Origin: Geobacillus kaustophilus
GTDB lineage: Bacteria > Bacillota > Bacilli > Bacillales > Anoxybacillaceae
DNA: 64,000 nucleotides
Reading direction: 5' to 3'
Assembly: GCF_000948285.1 (NCBI RefSeq)
Contig: NZ_JYBP01000003.1
Coordinates: forward strand, 1,178,001 to 1,242,000
The notes beneath the pieces are model-generated. The model searched no databases, was not told where the DNA came from, and worked only from the letters and a program-made list of their open reading frames with translations. Below are positions 18,281 to 27,695 of the stretch, piece after piece. How positions within the stretch are numbered: the first letter of the stretch is position 1; every line of letters begins with the position of its first letter. The position numbers and the translations under genes were made by a program.

Positions 18281-18329
18281 ATCATCTGTTGAAAACGGAT
18301 TCAGAAGTAGATCGAAAGGTGGGAAGATC

Positions 18330-19082
18330 ATGAGGCTAAACGGAAAAGCGGCGATTGTCACCGGCGGCGCGAGCGGCATCGGCCGGGCGACGGCGATTCG
18401 CTTTGCGGAAGAAGGCGCAAAAGTGGCCGTGAGTGACATCAATGAGGAGGGAGGGGAAGAAACGGTCCGCCTGATCCGGCAAAAAGGAGGCGAGGCGATT
18501 TTTGTCAGGGCGGACGTAGCCGATTCCAAGCAAGTGAGCCGCCTTGTCCAAACAACGGTCGATGCCTTCGGCGGTTTACATATTCTCTTCAACAATGCCG
18601 GCATCGGCCATTCAGAAGTGCGGAGCACCGACTTGTCGGAGGAAGAATGGGATCGGGTCATCGATGTCAATTTAAAGAGCGTGTTTTTAGGCATTAAATA
18701 TGCCGTGCCGGCCATGAAAGAATCCGGCGGCGGGGCGATTGTTAATACGTCAAGTTTGCTTGGAATCAAAGGGAAAAAATACGAATCCGCCTACAACGCC
18801 TCGAAGGCCGGGGTTATTTTGTTAACGAAAAACGCCGCACTCGAGTACGGCAAATTCAACATTCGCGTCAACGCCGTCGCTCCAGGAGTCATTGATACGA
18901 ACATCATTACGCCGTGGAAACAAGATGCGCGCAAATGGCCGATCATCTCGAAAGCGAACGCCCTCGGCCGCATCGGAACGCCGGAGGAAGTGGCAAACGC
19001 GGTGTTGTTTTTGGCGTCCGATGAGGCGTCGTTTATCACCGGCGCGACGTTGTCGGTCGATGGCGGCGGACTGACATTTTAG
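18330..19082 (+). CDS. Short-chain dehydrogenase/reductase
   Basis: A 250-residue classical SDR with TGGASGIG (11-18), NNAG (88-91) and catalytic Tyr155/Lys159 in YNASKAG, plus the usual C-terminal GATLSVDGGG. A gaaaggtggg RBS precedes ATG 18330. It is the first gene of a three-gene unit with another SDR and a crotonase. A role in oxidising a 3-hydroxyacyl-CoA or a related alcohol is inferred from that context. Confidence 0.87.
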   Translation: MRLNGKAAIVTGGASGIGRATAIRFAEEGAKVAVSDINEEGGEETVRLIRQKGGEAIFVRADVADSKQVSRLVQTTVDAFGGLHILFNNAGIGHSEVRSTDLSEEEWDRVIDVNLKSVFLGIKYAVPAMKESGGGAIVNTSSLLGIKGKKYESAYNASKAGVILLTKNAALEYGKFNIRVNAVAPGVIDTNIITPWKQDARKWPIISKANALGRIGTPEEVANAVLFLASDEASFITGATLSVDGGGLTF

Positions 19083-19162
19083 CGATTCGGAGTTCGAAAA
19101 AAGAAGGGCAGCCACGAAGAACGGCGAGGTTGCCCACACGGAAATGAGGGGAGAGGAAAACG

Positions 19163-19933
19163 ATGCGTTTTTTGAATACCGTGGCGGTTGTCACAGGAGG
19201 AGGCAGCGGCATCGGCAAGGCGACGGCCCTCCGTTTGGCTAAGGAAGGCGCCACCGTCGTGCTTGTCGGCCGTACAGCAGCGAAACTGGAGGAGGCTGCA
19301 GAAGAAATCGCACGTCTCGGGACGCCGGGGGGCGCTGACCGGTTTGCGGCGGATGTCACCGACCGCGAACACGTGAAGGCGTTGGCGGAATATGTTCAAA
19401 AGCGGTACGGCGACTTGCATGTGCTTGTCAATAACGCAGGCATCTCCACCCATGCGAGATGGCTTGAGCTGACGGAGCAAGAGTGGGATGACATCCAGCG
19501 CATCAACATCAAAAGCGTCTTTCTTGTGTCGCAGGCGCTCGCCCCGCTGATGATGGAAGGAGCGAAACGCGCACGGGTCAATCGGGCCATCGTCAATGTC
19601 GCGTCCCTGTCCGGCCATCAGGCCGGGGCGGAAATTCCGCACTACAGCGCGGCGAAAGCTGGGGTCATCAACTTGACCAAATCGCTCGCTTTGGAGCTGG
19701 CGCCATATGGCATTCGCGTCAATTCCGTCTCGCCCGGCTTTGTCGAGACGCCGCTCACCGAGCGCGGCCTGCAAAACGAGCGGTTTGTGAAAGCCATCGA
19801 GCGCAACACCGCCTTAGGCCGGGTCGGGGCGCCGGAGGAAATTGCGAACGTCATTGCCTTTCTTGCCTCTAACGAAGCGTCGTACATGACCGGTTCCGAT
19901 GTGCTTGTCGATGGCGGTTGGCTGATCAAATGA
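19163..19933 (+). CDS. Short-chain dehydrogenase/reductase
   Basis: A 256-residue SDR with TGGGSGIG (11-18), NNAG (90-93), Tyr161/Lys165 in YSAAKAG and C-terminal GSDVLVDGGW. Its RBS (gaggggagag) and the 80-bp gap from the previous SDR fit an operon. The two SDRs are clearly different proteins, so this is not a recent duplication. Substrate unknown. Confidence 0.86.
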   Translation: MRFLNTVAVVTGGGSGIGKATALRLAKEGATVVLVGRTAAKLEEAAEEIARLGTPGGADRFAADVTDREHVKALAEYVQKRYGDLHVLVNNAGISTHARWLELTEQEWDDIQRINIKSVFLVSQALAPLMMEGAKRARVNRAIVNVASLSGHQAGAEIPHYSAAKAGVINLTKSLALELAPYGIRVNSVSPGFVETPLTERGLQNERFVKAIERNTALGRVGAPEEIANVIAFLASNEASYMTGSDVLVDGGWLIK

Positions 19934-19981
19934 AGATTTGCGTCGAATTCCATCCAAACACTAAAGGAAAGGGAGAGGAAC

Positions 19982-20761
19982 ATGGAAGCGCATCATTTGC
20001 TTGTGGAACAATCCGGCCCGATATTATGGTTGACGTTGAACCGTCCGGAGCGGCTCAATGCCTTCAGCCCGGAGATGATTGCCGGACTGACGCGTGAAAT
20101 CGAACGCGCCGCAGCGGATGATGCCGTTCGCGTCATCGTCTTGTCCGGCGCCGGCCGGGCGTTTTGCGCCGGCGGCGATGTGAAAACGATGGGGCAAGCC
20201 AATGGCCCGCAGGCGTATGACCATATCGGCCGCCTCAATCGTCTCATTTTAATGATGAGATCATGCGAAAAGCCGATCATTGCCGCGGTGCACGGGGTGG
20301 CGGCCGGGGCGGGGTTCAATTTGGCGCTGGCTTGCGATTTGATTCTTGCCGCAGAGGACAGCCAATTCATTTTAAGCTTCGCGAAAGTCGGTCTTGTCTC
20401 CGATGGCGGCGGGTCGTATTGGCTGCCGCGGCTTGTCGGCCCGCATTTGGCGAAACGGTTTTTCTTCACCGCCGAGCCGATTCCGGCTCGCCGTTTGTAC
20501 GAGTTAGGCGTCTTAAGCGAAGTCGTTCCAGCCGAGAGGCTGCGCGAAGCTGTGGAAACGCTCGCTTTGCAGTTGGCTAGCGGTCCGACGAAAGCGATCG
20601 GCAAACAAAAGCGGCTGATCGAGCACGCGTTGACCGCCACACTGGAAGAGATTCTCGAGGAAGAGCGGCTCATTCAAGGATTGATGGTGGAAACAGAGGA
20701 TCATCGCGAAGGGGTGGCGGCGTTCAAAGAAAAACGGAAACCGTTGTTTCTAGGAAAGTAA
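19982..20761 (+). CDS. Enoyl-CoA hydratase/isomerase (PaaG-like crotonase)
   Basis: A 259-residue crotonase. The oxyanion-hole segments are FCAGGDVKTM (61-70) and HGVAAGAGFNLALACD (about 104-119). The later catalytic region reads KVGLVSDGGGSYWLPRLVG with Asp131. That matches isomerases of the PaaG type, which use an Asp here, rather than classical hydratases, which use a Glu. Isomerisation of an unsaturated acyl-CoA is therefore as likely as hydration (inference). It is the last gene of the operon, followed by a strong hairpin. Confidence 0.85.
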   Translation: MEAHHLLVEQSGPILWLTLNRPERLNAFSPEMIAGLTREIERAAADDAVRVIVLSGAGRAFCAGGDVKTMGQANGPQAYDHIGRLNRLILMMRSCEKPIIAAVHGVAAGAGFNLALACDLILAAEDSQFILSFAKVGLVSDGGGSYWLPRLVGPHLAKRFFFTAEPIPARRLYELGVLSEVVPAERLREAVETLALQLASGPTKAIGKQKRLIEHALTATLEEILEEERLIQGLMVETEDHREGVAAFKEKRKPLFLGK

Positions 20762-20830
20762 GCTGCTTCCAACCAGAGCGAATGTTTGTTTTAGGAAGGC
20801 TGCCGCCTCGACTTGCATGAAAATGGAATC

Positions 20831-20873
20831 AGCCCCTCTTCCTGCCCATATAGACGGGCGGCGAGGGGCTTTC
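20831..20873 (+). terminator. Terminator between converging operons
   Basis: AGCCCCTC and GAGGGGCT, with an inner CTGCCC/GGGCGG stem, are followed by TTTC. It lies between the crotonase and the convergent kinase gene, so it may serve both. Confidence 0.75.
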
Positions 20874-20920
20874 GGTTCGATGCAACGGTTTTCCTTGATT
20901 CGAAGAGGTCCTATGTTCTG

Positions 20921-21748
20921 TTAGAGTGCCTCGGCTTGGGCCGCGTTGTGTTCGGCCAGCAGCTGATCCACGTCGCCGAGCAACTCGTCGACGTTGTCGT
21001 ACGGCGGGTCCAGCTGCAGCATTTTCCGCAATATCGTGCGAGCGCCCACAGATACATCCAGCTCCTCTTCCCAGCTTTTTTCCTCGTCGCTCGTCGGTTC
21101 ATAGGCGGAATACAATAGAAACAAGGTAAAGTGTCCGAGGGCATAGAAATCGCTTCGCGGATGCGGTTCGCGCCGCAGCCGCTTCTCCAGCGGGTCGTCA
21201 TCGTGAAAATCCACCGGTTCGCCGATGCGGCATGCCAAGCCAAAGTCGATGATAAACACCGTCCCGTCGCGCCAGATGATGTTCGGGATGCGCAAATCGC
21301 GATGGACGATGCCGAAAGCATGGACGTGCCGGACGATCTCAAGCACATCCTTTAGCAACCGAAACGCCTCTTGCTCCGTGTACTTGGCTTCCTGCTTGAA
21401 AATCCGGTCTTCCACCGTTTCTCCATTGATATACTCCATTACAAGATACGGCTGTCCGCGCTCCACAAACAGATCATGCAGCATCGGAATTTGCGGGTGG
21501 CGCAGGCGAGCGAGCACGTCAGCTTCGCGCCGAAGCAAGCGGCGGCCGTCTTCTCCTTTTGTCCGCCGCGCTTGTTTGATGACGACAAGACGGCCTGTCA
21601 GGCGATCGCGCCCTTTGTAGGCGATGCCGTAGCTTCCCATCCCGAGCTCTTCGATGACTTCATAGCGGCCAGAAAGCACATCCCCGCTCCGGCGCGGGCG
21701 GTCGAGCCAGCGGGCGATGAGCGGATGGCGTTCAAACAAACGTTTCAT
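20921..21748 (-). CDS. Ser/Thr protein kinase-like protein
   Basis: A 275-residue soluble Hanks-type kinase. It shows the Gly-rich loop ELGMGSYGIAYKG (about 35-47), the Lys of VVIKQARR, the catalytic loop HRDLRIPNIIW (Asp present, Asn two turns on) and the DFG motif in FIIDFGLACR. There is no membrane segment or PASTA domain, so it is not PrkC. ATG 21748 overlaps by one base the stop of a His-rich small gene, implying coupled translation. The substrate is unknown; the His-rich partner is a candidate. Confidence 0.85.
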   Translation of the reverse strand: MKRLFERHPLIARWLDRPRRSGDVLSGRYEVIEELGMGSYGIAYKGRDRLTGRLVVIKQARRTKGEDGRRLLRREADVLARLRHPQIPMLHDLFVERGQPYLVMEYINGETVEDRIFKQEAKYTEQEAFRLLKDVLEIVRHVHAFGIVHRDLRIPNIIWRDGTVFIIDFGLACRIGEPVDFHDDDPLEKRLRREPHPRSDFYALGHFTLFLLYSAYEPTSDEEKSWEEELDVSVGARTILRKMLQLDPPYDNVDELLGDVDQLLAEHNAAQAEAL

Positions 21749-21945
21749 CAGCTGCCGAAGAAGCTTGAGAAGAAACTGCCGCTATGATGTTTCTTTTTGT
21801 AGTGATGATGTCCGTACTGGGACGGGTGATGGTGCGAGTGATACCTCGGGCCGTAATGATGGTGGTCGCTGCTGCTGTAATGTTTATGGTAGTGCGACGA
21901 ATGGTGGGAATGGCCCAAAAGTGCTTTTAGCCATTTTTTCAACAT
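21748..21945 (-). CDS. Histidine-rich small protein coupled to the kinase
   Basis: A 65-residue protein with 18 His plus many Ser, Tyr and Lys. A short amphipathic N terminus (MLKKWLKALLG) is followed by His clusters and a Ser/Phe-rich end. It has a strong RBS (aaaggagcg) and its stop overlaps the kinase start (TGATG). The composition suggests binding of Ni, Zn or Cu, or a phosphorylatable surface. No known family was recognised. Confidence 0.7.
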   Translation of the reverse strand: MLKKWLKALLGHSHHSSHYHKHYSSSDHHHYGPRYHSHHHPSQYGHHHYKKKHHSGSFFSSFFGS

Positions 21946-22027
21946 TGGGATCGCTCCTTTGCGTTAGATTTACCTATATATACGAGGCAATGAGAAGAAG
22001 GTTTCAGACTCCAAGATGAAAAGAGAA

Positions 22028-22050
22028 CGCCAGGGAAATCTCCCCTGGCG
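22028..22050 (-). terminator. Terminator after topB
   Basis: The perfect 8-bp stem CGCCAGGG/CCCTGGCG lies 13 bp past the topB stop. On the minus strand it is followed by a T-rich stretch (TTCTCTTTT). Confidence 0.7.
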
Positions 22051-22062
22051 CGGGCGGCCGCT

Positions 22063-24153
22063 TCATTCCTCGTTTTCGTTCAATGCCTGCTTGAGTAGCT
22101 CTCCTAAACTGACGCCAAACGATTCGTTCGACGGGCTGTATTTTTTGAGAAGCGCCCGTTCGCTTCCTCGGGCGGCTGCGCGTTTTGTCTCTTCCGCTTT
22201 TTCAACAATGTTGCACGGACGGCATTGGAAATAAAGTCCCGCTTTCCCTTCGTGCATTTCCATGCGCCGATGGCATTGCGGACAGCGGCGGTTCGACAGT
22301 TTCGGATCGCGCCGGCGGCGGTAGCGGCACGCTACGTTCGAGCAGACAAGCATCCGTCCGTCTTTCGTTTTCCGCTCTTTTAAAAGCGCGCCGCATTCTG
22401 GGCACGTGAGGTTCGTGAGGTTTGGCGCTTTGTATACCTGCTCGCTCTGCTTGATTTCGGCGACAAGCGCTTCGGTTTGCCGGCGAATGTTGGCCAAAAA
22501 CTGTCGTGGATTTCCTTTTCCGCGGGCGATCGCCTCAAGTTCATGCTCCCAGCGGGCGGTCAATTCCGGCGACTTCAGCTCGTCATTGACGAGCTCAATC
22601 AGCTGCTTGCCTTTTTTCGTCGGATAAAACCGTCCGTCTTTTCGCTCGACCACTTCGGTTTCGACCAGCCGTTCGATGATGTCGGCTCTTGTCGCCGGTG
22701 TGCCGAGCCCGTATTTCTCCATTTGCGCGAGCAAATCGGCTTCCGAATAACGGGCGGGCGGCTCGGTGAACGATTGTTCCATCTCAAGCTGCACCGATGG
22801 GAGCGTCTGGCCGTCTGCGAGGTGCGACAAGGTCGGTTGGGCGTTCGCTTCCTCTTTGCCGAGAATGGCTTTAAACCCCATATTCACAACTGCCGTCTCC
22901 CGGGCGACAAACGTTTCGCCGCCGATGTCAAAAACAACCGTTGCCGTTTCGTATTCATACGGCGGGTAAAACAGCGCCAAAAAGCGGCGGGCGATCAGGT
23001 CATACAGTTTCCCTTCCTCAGCTGACAAGCGGCCAAGGTTGAGCCGCTCTTCGGTCGGAATGATGGCGTGATGGTCGGTTACGTTGGCGTCATTGAACAC
23101 GCGCTTAGCCGCTTTCGCTTTTTTCGCGAGCAATGGCGCGATTTCTTCTTCATAGCCCGGTTTCATCCCGAGAAGCCGATCGGTCATCGTCGCTTTCATA
23201 TCGCTTGGCAAATACCGCGAATCGGTGCGCGGGTAGGTGACGAGCTTGTGCTGTTCATACAGCCGCTGCAACAACGAGAGCGTCTTTTTCGCCGAAAAGC
23301 CAAACCGCTTGTTCGCGTCCCGCTGCAACTCGGTTAAATCGTACGGCAGCGGGGCGGGCTCGCTTTTTCGTTTCCGCTTGATGGACACGATGCGCGCGGA
23401 TTGCCCTTCAAGGCGGGCGATCAGCTGCTTCGCTTCGTCTTGGTCAAACAGCCGATGACCGCTATGCCGCTCCCACACGGCCTCCATCGAGCCGATCTTG
23501 GCCCGAATCGTCCAATACGGAACGGGAACGAACGATTCGATCTCGCGTTCGCGCTCGATGATCATGGCGAGCGTCGGCGTCTGCACGCGTCCGGCCGAAA
23601 GAGGATCGTTGTATTTCGTCGTCAAGGCGCGCGTCACGTTCAGCCCGATCAGCCAGTCGGCTTCGGCGCGACAGACGGCAGATTGATATAGCCGCTCAAA
23701 TTGGATCCCGGGCTTTAACTGGCGGAAGCCGTCGCGAATGGCCTTATCGGTTTGCGACGAAATCCATAGCCGCCAAATCGGCTTCGTCCAACCGATCATC
23801 TCTAAAATCCAGCGCGCCACAAGCTCCCCCTCGCGGCCCGCGTCGGTCGCGATGATGACGTCTTTCACATCCGGCCGTTTCGCCAACCGTTCAATGGCGC
23901 GAAACTGTCGGCTTGTTTGCCGGATGACTTTCAAGCCCATTCGTTTCGGGATGATCGGCAAGTCCTCCAGCCGCCATGTTTCGTATTTCCGGTCGTAGTC
24001 TTCCGGCATCTTCAACTCAACTAAATGGCCGAGCGCCCAGGTGACAATATACTGTTTCCCTTCAAAATACCGTTGATGTGATTGTCGGCAGCCGAGCACG
24101 CGGGCGATGTCGCGGGCGACGCTCGGCTTCTCCGCTAACACGAGCGATTTCAT
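22063..24153 (-). CDS. topB: DNA topoisomerase III
   Basis: A 696-residue type IA topoisomerase that passes single strands to decatenate DNA. It begins MKSLVLAEKPSVARDIARVLG (Toprim domain; ATDAGREGELVARW is the acidic motif). The catalytic Tyr is in VTYPRTDSRYL. The C terminus has two Cys4 zinc-finger-like units (CPECG...C and CPQCH...C). ATG 24153 follows aaagggg; an upstream ATG at 24180 lacks a good RBS. An enzyme that resolves linked daughter chromosomes in the terminus region may be coincidence. Confidence 0.95.
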   Translation of the reverse strand: MKSLVLAEKPSVARDIARVLGCRQSHQRYFEGKQYIVTWALGHLVELKMPEDYDRKYETWRLEDLPIIPKRMGLKVIRQTSRQFRAIERLAKRPDVKDVIIATDAGREGELVARWILEMIGWTKPIWRLWISSQTDKAIRDGFRQLKPGIQFERLYQSAVCRAEADWLIGLNVTRALTTKYNDPLSAGRVQTPTLAMIIEREREIESFVPVPYWTIRAKIGSMEAVWERHSGHRLFDQDEAKQLIARLEGQSARIVSIKRKRKSEPAPLPYDLTELQRDANKRFGFSAKKTLSLLQRLYEQHKLVTYPRTDSRYLPSDMKATMTDRLLGMKPGYEEEIAPLLAKKAKAAKRVFNDANVTDHHAIIPTEERLNLGRLSAEEGKLYDLIARRFLALFYPPYEYETATVVFDIGGETFVARETAVVNMGFKAILGKEEANAQPTLSHLADGQTLPSVQLEMEQSFTEPPARYSEADLLAQMEKYGLGTPATRADIIERLVETEVVERKDGRFYPTKKGKQLIELVNDELKSPELTARWEHELEAIARGKGNPRQFLANIRRQTEALVAEIKQSEQVYKAPNLTNLTCPECGALLKERKTKDGRMLVCSNVACRYRRRRDPKLSNRRCPQCHRRMEMHEGKAGLYFQCRPCNIVEKAEETKRAAARGSERALLKKYSPSNESFGVSLGELLKQALNENEE

Positions 24154-24372
24154 CGATAAACCCCTTTCTGTCGTCTCCACATGAGCACAGTCCGTTTACT
24201 AGTATAATGGAAGAACGCCAAAGACGCATCCCGTAGGCTCTCCCTCAAGATGGACGGCGGATTTCGATCAGCCGCCATGCCAGATTTGAGCTCCACATTT
24301 TCTGCACATTTTCCGGGTAAAATAGTAAAATTGGAGCGGAAACATGGCTTTGGTGGATAAGGAGAGGGATGT

Positions 24373-25746
24373 GTGCGAAAACTGTCTTGGAAACTCGGAA
24401 TGCTGTTTTTTGCGTTTGTTTTGGCCATGGAAATGGCGCTGTTCGTTTCCCTCTACGCGACGCTCGTCCATGCGCGCATCGAGGAAGAATTCGCGCAGCT
24501 TCTGGCGCGGGGAAACAGCCATCGCAACGTCTTGGAGAAAAATAACGATCGAACGACATTGGCGCATGTCGTGATGATGGAGTCAGAGGCGGAAACCGAT
24601 GTCGCCATCACTGACGCCCGGCGCCGGATTGTATCGGCGTCTGACGGCATTGTTCCATTTGCCAAGCGCATCATTCCTTTAACGGACGGCCGCCATATTC
24701 CCCGCCAGGGAATGATGGTTGAAACCGACTGGAAGCGGGCATCGCATATCGCCGCCGTCAGTCCGATTCAAATCAGGGGTGAAACGAGAGGATACGTGTA
24801 TATGTTTCAAGACACCCGTTCGATCCGAACGATGGTGTATAAACTGAAGCATCATTTTATCGTCGTTGGCGTGCTGTCGGTGGCGGTCACCGTGTTGACG
24901 ATCGCTTTTTTCTCCCGCGCCATCACGATGCCGCTCCTTCGCATGAAACGGGCGACCGAGGCGCTCAGCCAAGGCGACTTTTCCGTCCGCCTTAAGGTGA
25001 AAGGCAACGACGAGCTGGCGCAACTTGGGAGAGCGATTCAAACGCTGGCCAACGATTTGGCGTATTTGAAACAAGAGCGGAGCGAATTTTTAGCGAGCAT
25101 CTCTCATGAATTGCGCACGCCGCTGACGTATGTCAAAGGATACGCCGACATCGCCAGACGTCCGCATCTGTCTGAGGAGCAACGGGCGAACTATATGGCG
25201 ATCATTTACGAAGAAGCGGAAAAGATCGAAAAGATGGTCAAAGATTTGTTTGAATTAGCCAAACTGGAGCAACACTCGTTCCAGATTGAAAAGCAGCCGA
25301 CTAATCTTTGTTCATTTTTGGCAAAATTGTGTGAAAAACTGCGCCCCGCGTTTCAGGAAAAGCAGCTATCGCTTGTGTGCCAGTGCCCCGGTTCGGTCAT
25401 GGCCGCGATCGATCGGCAACGGTTCGAGCAAGTGATGATCAACGTGCTTGACAATGCACGAAAGTACGCGTTTTCCGGCACGACGGTGACCGTCGCCGTT
25501 CACCCGCAAAAGCAAGGAGTCGTCATGACCGTGTCCGATGAAGGAACCGGCATTCCGCCGGAAGATGTGCCCCGGATTTTCGAGCGGTTCTACCGGGTGG
25601 ACAAATCGCGGTCGCGGACAAGCGGCGGAACCGGACTCGGTTTGGCGATTGCCAAAGAAATCGTCGAGGCGCACGGAGGAACGATCGCCGCTAGAAGCGA
25701 ACAAGGAAAAGGAACGACCATCCTCATTACGCTGCCGGAGGGATGA
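24373..25746 (+). CDS. Sensor histidine kinase
   Basis: A 457-residue membrane kinase. Two membrane helices (about 8-31 and 161-181) flank an extracytoplasmic sensor domain of about 125 residues. HAMP follows (182-235), then HisKA with His245 in SISHELRTP, then the ATPase domain with N box NVLDNARKYAF, DEGTGIPPEDV and GGTGLGLAIAKEIV. The start is GTG 24373 with ggagaggg just upstream. It overlaps the response regulator by 4 bp. The signal is unknown; a YdhK-like lipoprotein follows downstream. Confidence 0.92.
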   Translation: MRKLSWKLGMLFFAFVLAMEMALFVSLYATLVHARIEEEFAQLLARGNSHRNVLEKNNDRTTLAHVVMMESEAETDVAITDARRRIVSASDGIVPFAKRIIPLTDGRHIPRQGMMVETDWKRASHIAAVSPIQIRGETRGYVYMFQDTRSIRTMVYKLKHHFIVVGVLSVAVTVLTIAFFSRAITMPLLRMKRATEALSQGDFSVRLKVKGNDELAQLGRAIQTLANDLAYLKQERSEFLASISHELRTPLTYVKGYADIARRPHLSEEQRANYMAIIYEEAEKIEKMVKDLFELAKLEQHSFQIEKQPTNLCSFLAKLCEKLRPAFQEKQLSLVCQCPGSVMAAIDRQRFEQVMINVLDNARKYAFSGTTVTVAVHPQKQGVVMTVSDEGTGIPPEDVPRIFERFYRVDKSRSRTSGGTGLGLAIAKEIVEAHGGTIAARSEQGKGTTILITLPEG

Positions 25747-26429
25747 CGATGTATACCTTGCTGTTGGTGGATGATGAAGAGCGGATGCTTGATTTATTGG
25801 AATTGTATTTAGCGCCGAACGGCTACCGCTGCGTGAAACGGCGTTCGGGGGCGGAAGCCATTGACTATTTGCGGCGTCATCACGCCGATTTGGTGCTGCT
25901 CGATGTCATGATGCCAGAACTCGATGGATGGGAAACGTGCCACCGCATCCGTTCGTTTTCGAATGTGCCGATCATGATGGTCACCGCTCGCGATGAGACG
26001 GCGGATATTGTGCAAGGATTGAAAATCGGAGCGGATGATTATGTGACGAAACCGTTTGACGAGGCGGAACTGCTTGCTCGCATTGAAGCGGTGCTGCGCC
26101 GTGCAGCCGGCGGTCGTTCCGCCATTCGCGCGGCCGGGCTTGTATGGGACGAAGAGGAACATACGGTCCGCTACGAAGACAAGCCGATTGCGTTGACGCC
26201 GAAAGAATTTGCCATTTTGGGGCTGCTGTTAAAGCACCCGAATCAGGTGTTCAGCCGCGGGCAAATCATCGCATCGCTATGGGGCTATCTCGCTGATATG
26301 GAAGAGAGGACCGTTGACTCCCACATGAAAAACATCCGCGAAAAATTGCGTAAAGCGGGGTTTCCGGAGGACGAATATTTGCGGACGGTCTGGGGCATCG
26401 GCTACAAATGGAGCGGGCGCAAGCCATAG
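25743..26429 (+). CDS. OmpR-family response regulator
   Basis: A 228-residue regulator. The receiver domain has acidic pocket Asp10/Asp11, phosphoacceptor Asp54 in LLDVMMPELDGW and the Lys of DDYVTKPFDEAEL. A winged-helix DNA-binding domain (about 130-226) ends RTVWGIGYKW. It starts within the kinase gene (ATGA overlap), making a classical two-component pair. Confidence 0.93.
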   Translation: MTMYTLLLVDDEERMLDLLELYLAPNGYRCVKRRSGAEAIDYLRRHHADLVLLDVMMPELDGWETCHRIRSFSNVPIMMVTARDETADIVQGLKIGADDYVTKPFDEAELLARIEAVLRRAAGGRSAIRAAGLVWDEEEHTVRYEDKPIALTPKEFAILGLLLKHPNQVFSRGQIIASLWGYLADMEERTVDSHMKNIREKLRKAGFPEDEYLRTVWGIGYKWSGRKP

Positions 26430-26518
26430 CCGAACCGGGTGCGGCGCTTCGGAAAGGGAGGCGTTCTCTCCCCGTCTTTGCGGCGGCCAGTTCGCTTGGC
26501 AAACTCCCAGCTTTATGG

Positions 26519-26644
26519 ATGGAAGCGTATGCCGTCGATCAGGTGATCCGCGTCACGTGGCAGGGAAAACTCATTCTTACCGTCTTATCTGGCGCCATGT
26601 TTTTGTTCATCTGGCGGAAGATAAGGAAAAAGATTCCTGGATGA
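26519..26644 (+). CDS. Possible 41-residue membrane peptide
   Basis: The frame MEAYAVDQVIRVTWQGKLIL... has one hydrophobic segment ending in the basic RKIRKKIPG. It is plausible as a small membrane protein, but the RBS is weak. It may be the tail of a longer frame that overlaps the regulator end, or simply chance. The 270 bp from here to the next gene hold nothing else I can recognise. Confidence 0.25.
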   Translation: MEAYAVDQVIRVTWQGKLILTVLSGAMFLFIWRKIRKKIPG

Positions 26645-26924
26645 AACAGAGAAGTGGAAACGCAGCCCCTCGCTCAACCTTCTGTTTAAGGCGTTTGGGG
26701 AGATTCTGCATGTCTAAAAGCAGGAAAATCCGCGGCGGCCATCTGCACCTTCCTGCGCCCAGAGCTCATCGATTCGTCTTGCACCACAACCTGTGGCTTC
26801 GCAGATCCGGCAAACCTCGCCTTTCCATCACATGCACTGTTTCGATTTTTCGCATGGTCAAGGCCATCTCCATAAAATCTGCACAAATGACGGGTATGCT
26901 AACAAGGCAAGGAGGATGAAAACG

Positions 26925-27494
26925 ATGAAAAGCTGGAAAATGTTGCTAGGCACAACTTCGGTAATGGCAGCGCTTTTGCTATCCGCTTGCACCGGCGCAG
27001 ACAAGGACAACAAAGCGCCAAAGGAAAATACGGCTTCTCACACCGGGCATGAGGGAATGAACCACTCGGGTTCAGGAGAGGTGCCGGCCGGATTGAAGGA
27101 AGCGAAACAACCGAAGTATCCGGTTGGAAGCAAAGTCATCATCCATGCGGATCATATGCCGGGAATGGATGGAGCCAAGGCGACTGTCACCGGCGCGTTT
27201 GACACGACCGTCTATACGGTGACGTACACCCCGACGACCGGCGGCAACCCAGTGAAAAACCACAAATGGGTCATTCACGAAGAAATCGAAAACGCTGGGG
27301 ACAAACCGTTTCAGCCGGGCGATGAAGTCGTCTTGAACGCCGATCATATGGAAGGGATGAAAGGGGCCAAAGCGGTCATCGATTCGGCGAAACAAACGAC
27401 CGTGTATATGGTCGATTACATCGATACGGAAACCGGTAAAAAAGTGACAAACCACAAATGGGTGACGGAAGACGAGCTGTCGCCGGCCAACTAA
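26925..27494 (+). CDS. ydhK: YdhK-family lipoprotein with duplicated domain
   Basis: A 189-residue secreted lipoprotein: signal peptide with lipobox LLLSAC (Cys about 23), then a charged/His linker (HTGHEGMNHSG). Two tandem copies of the DUF1541 unit follow; each has a His-Ala-Asp-His-Met motif (HADHMPGM, NADHMEGM) and ends NHKWV. The ATG at 26925 is chosen for its aaggagg RBS at 9-nt spacing. YdhK-like proteins are linked to metal or copper surroundings in some genomes; here only the Met/His motifs suggest that. Confidence 0.85.
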   Translation: MKSWKMLLGTTSVMAALLLSACTGADKDNKAPKENTASHTGHEGMNHSGSGEVPAGLKEAKQPKYPVGSKVIIHADHMPGMDGAKATVTGAFDTTVYTVTYTPTTGGNPVKNHKWVIHEEIENAGDKPFQPGDEVVLNADHMEGMKGAKAVIDSAKQTTVYMVDYIDTETGKKVTNHKWVTEDELSPAN

Positions 27495-27526
27495 CGAATA
27501 GTCATCGGTGTTTAAGCAAAACGCGC

Positions 27527-27567
27527 AGCCATTTCCCTAGGAGCATAGGGGAATGGCTTGTTTTTTT
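27527..27567 (+). terminator. Terminator after ydhK
   Basis: AGCCATTTCCCTA and TAGGGGAATGGCT form a long stem with a short loop, followed by TTGTTTTTTT. It ends the ydhK unit. Confidence 0.85.
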
Positions 27568-27695
27568 CGGTTCATTTGTGAAAGTTGTGGTATAATTGTA
27601 GGCAAATTCCTTATTTTTTCGAAAATAGACACAGGCGGCTTCGCCTGTCGTCCCACGGATCGATTAGGGAAAAACAAGGAAGAAAGGGAGAAACG

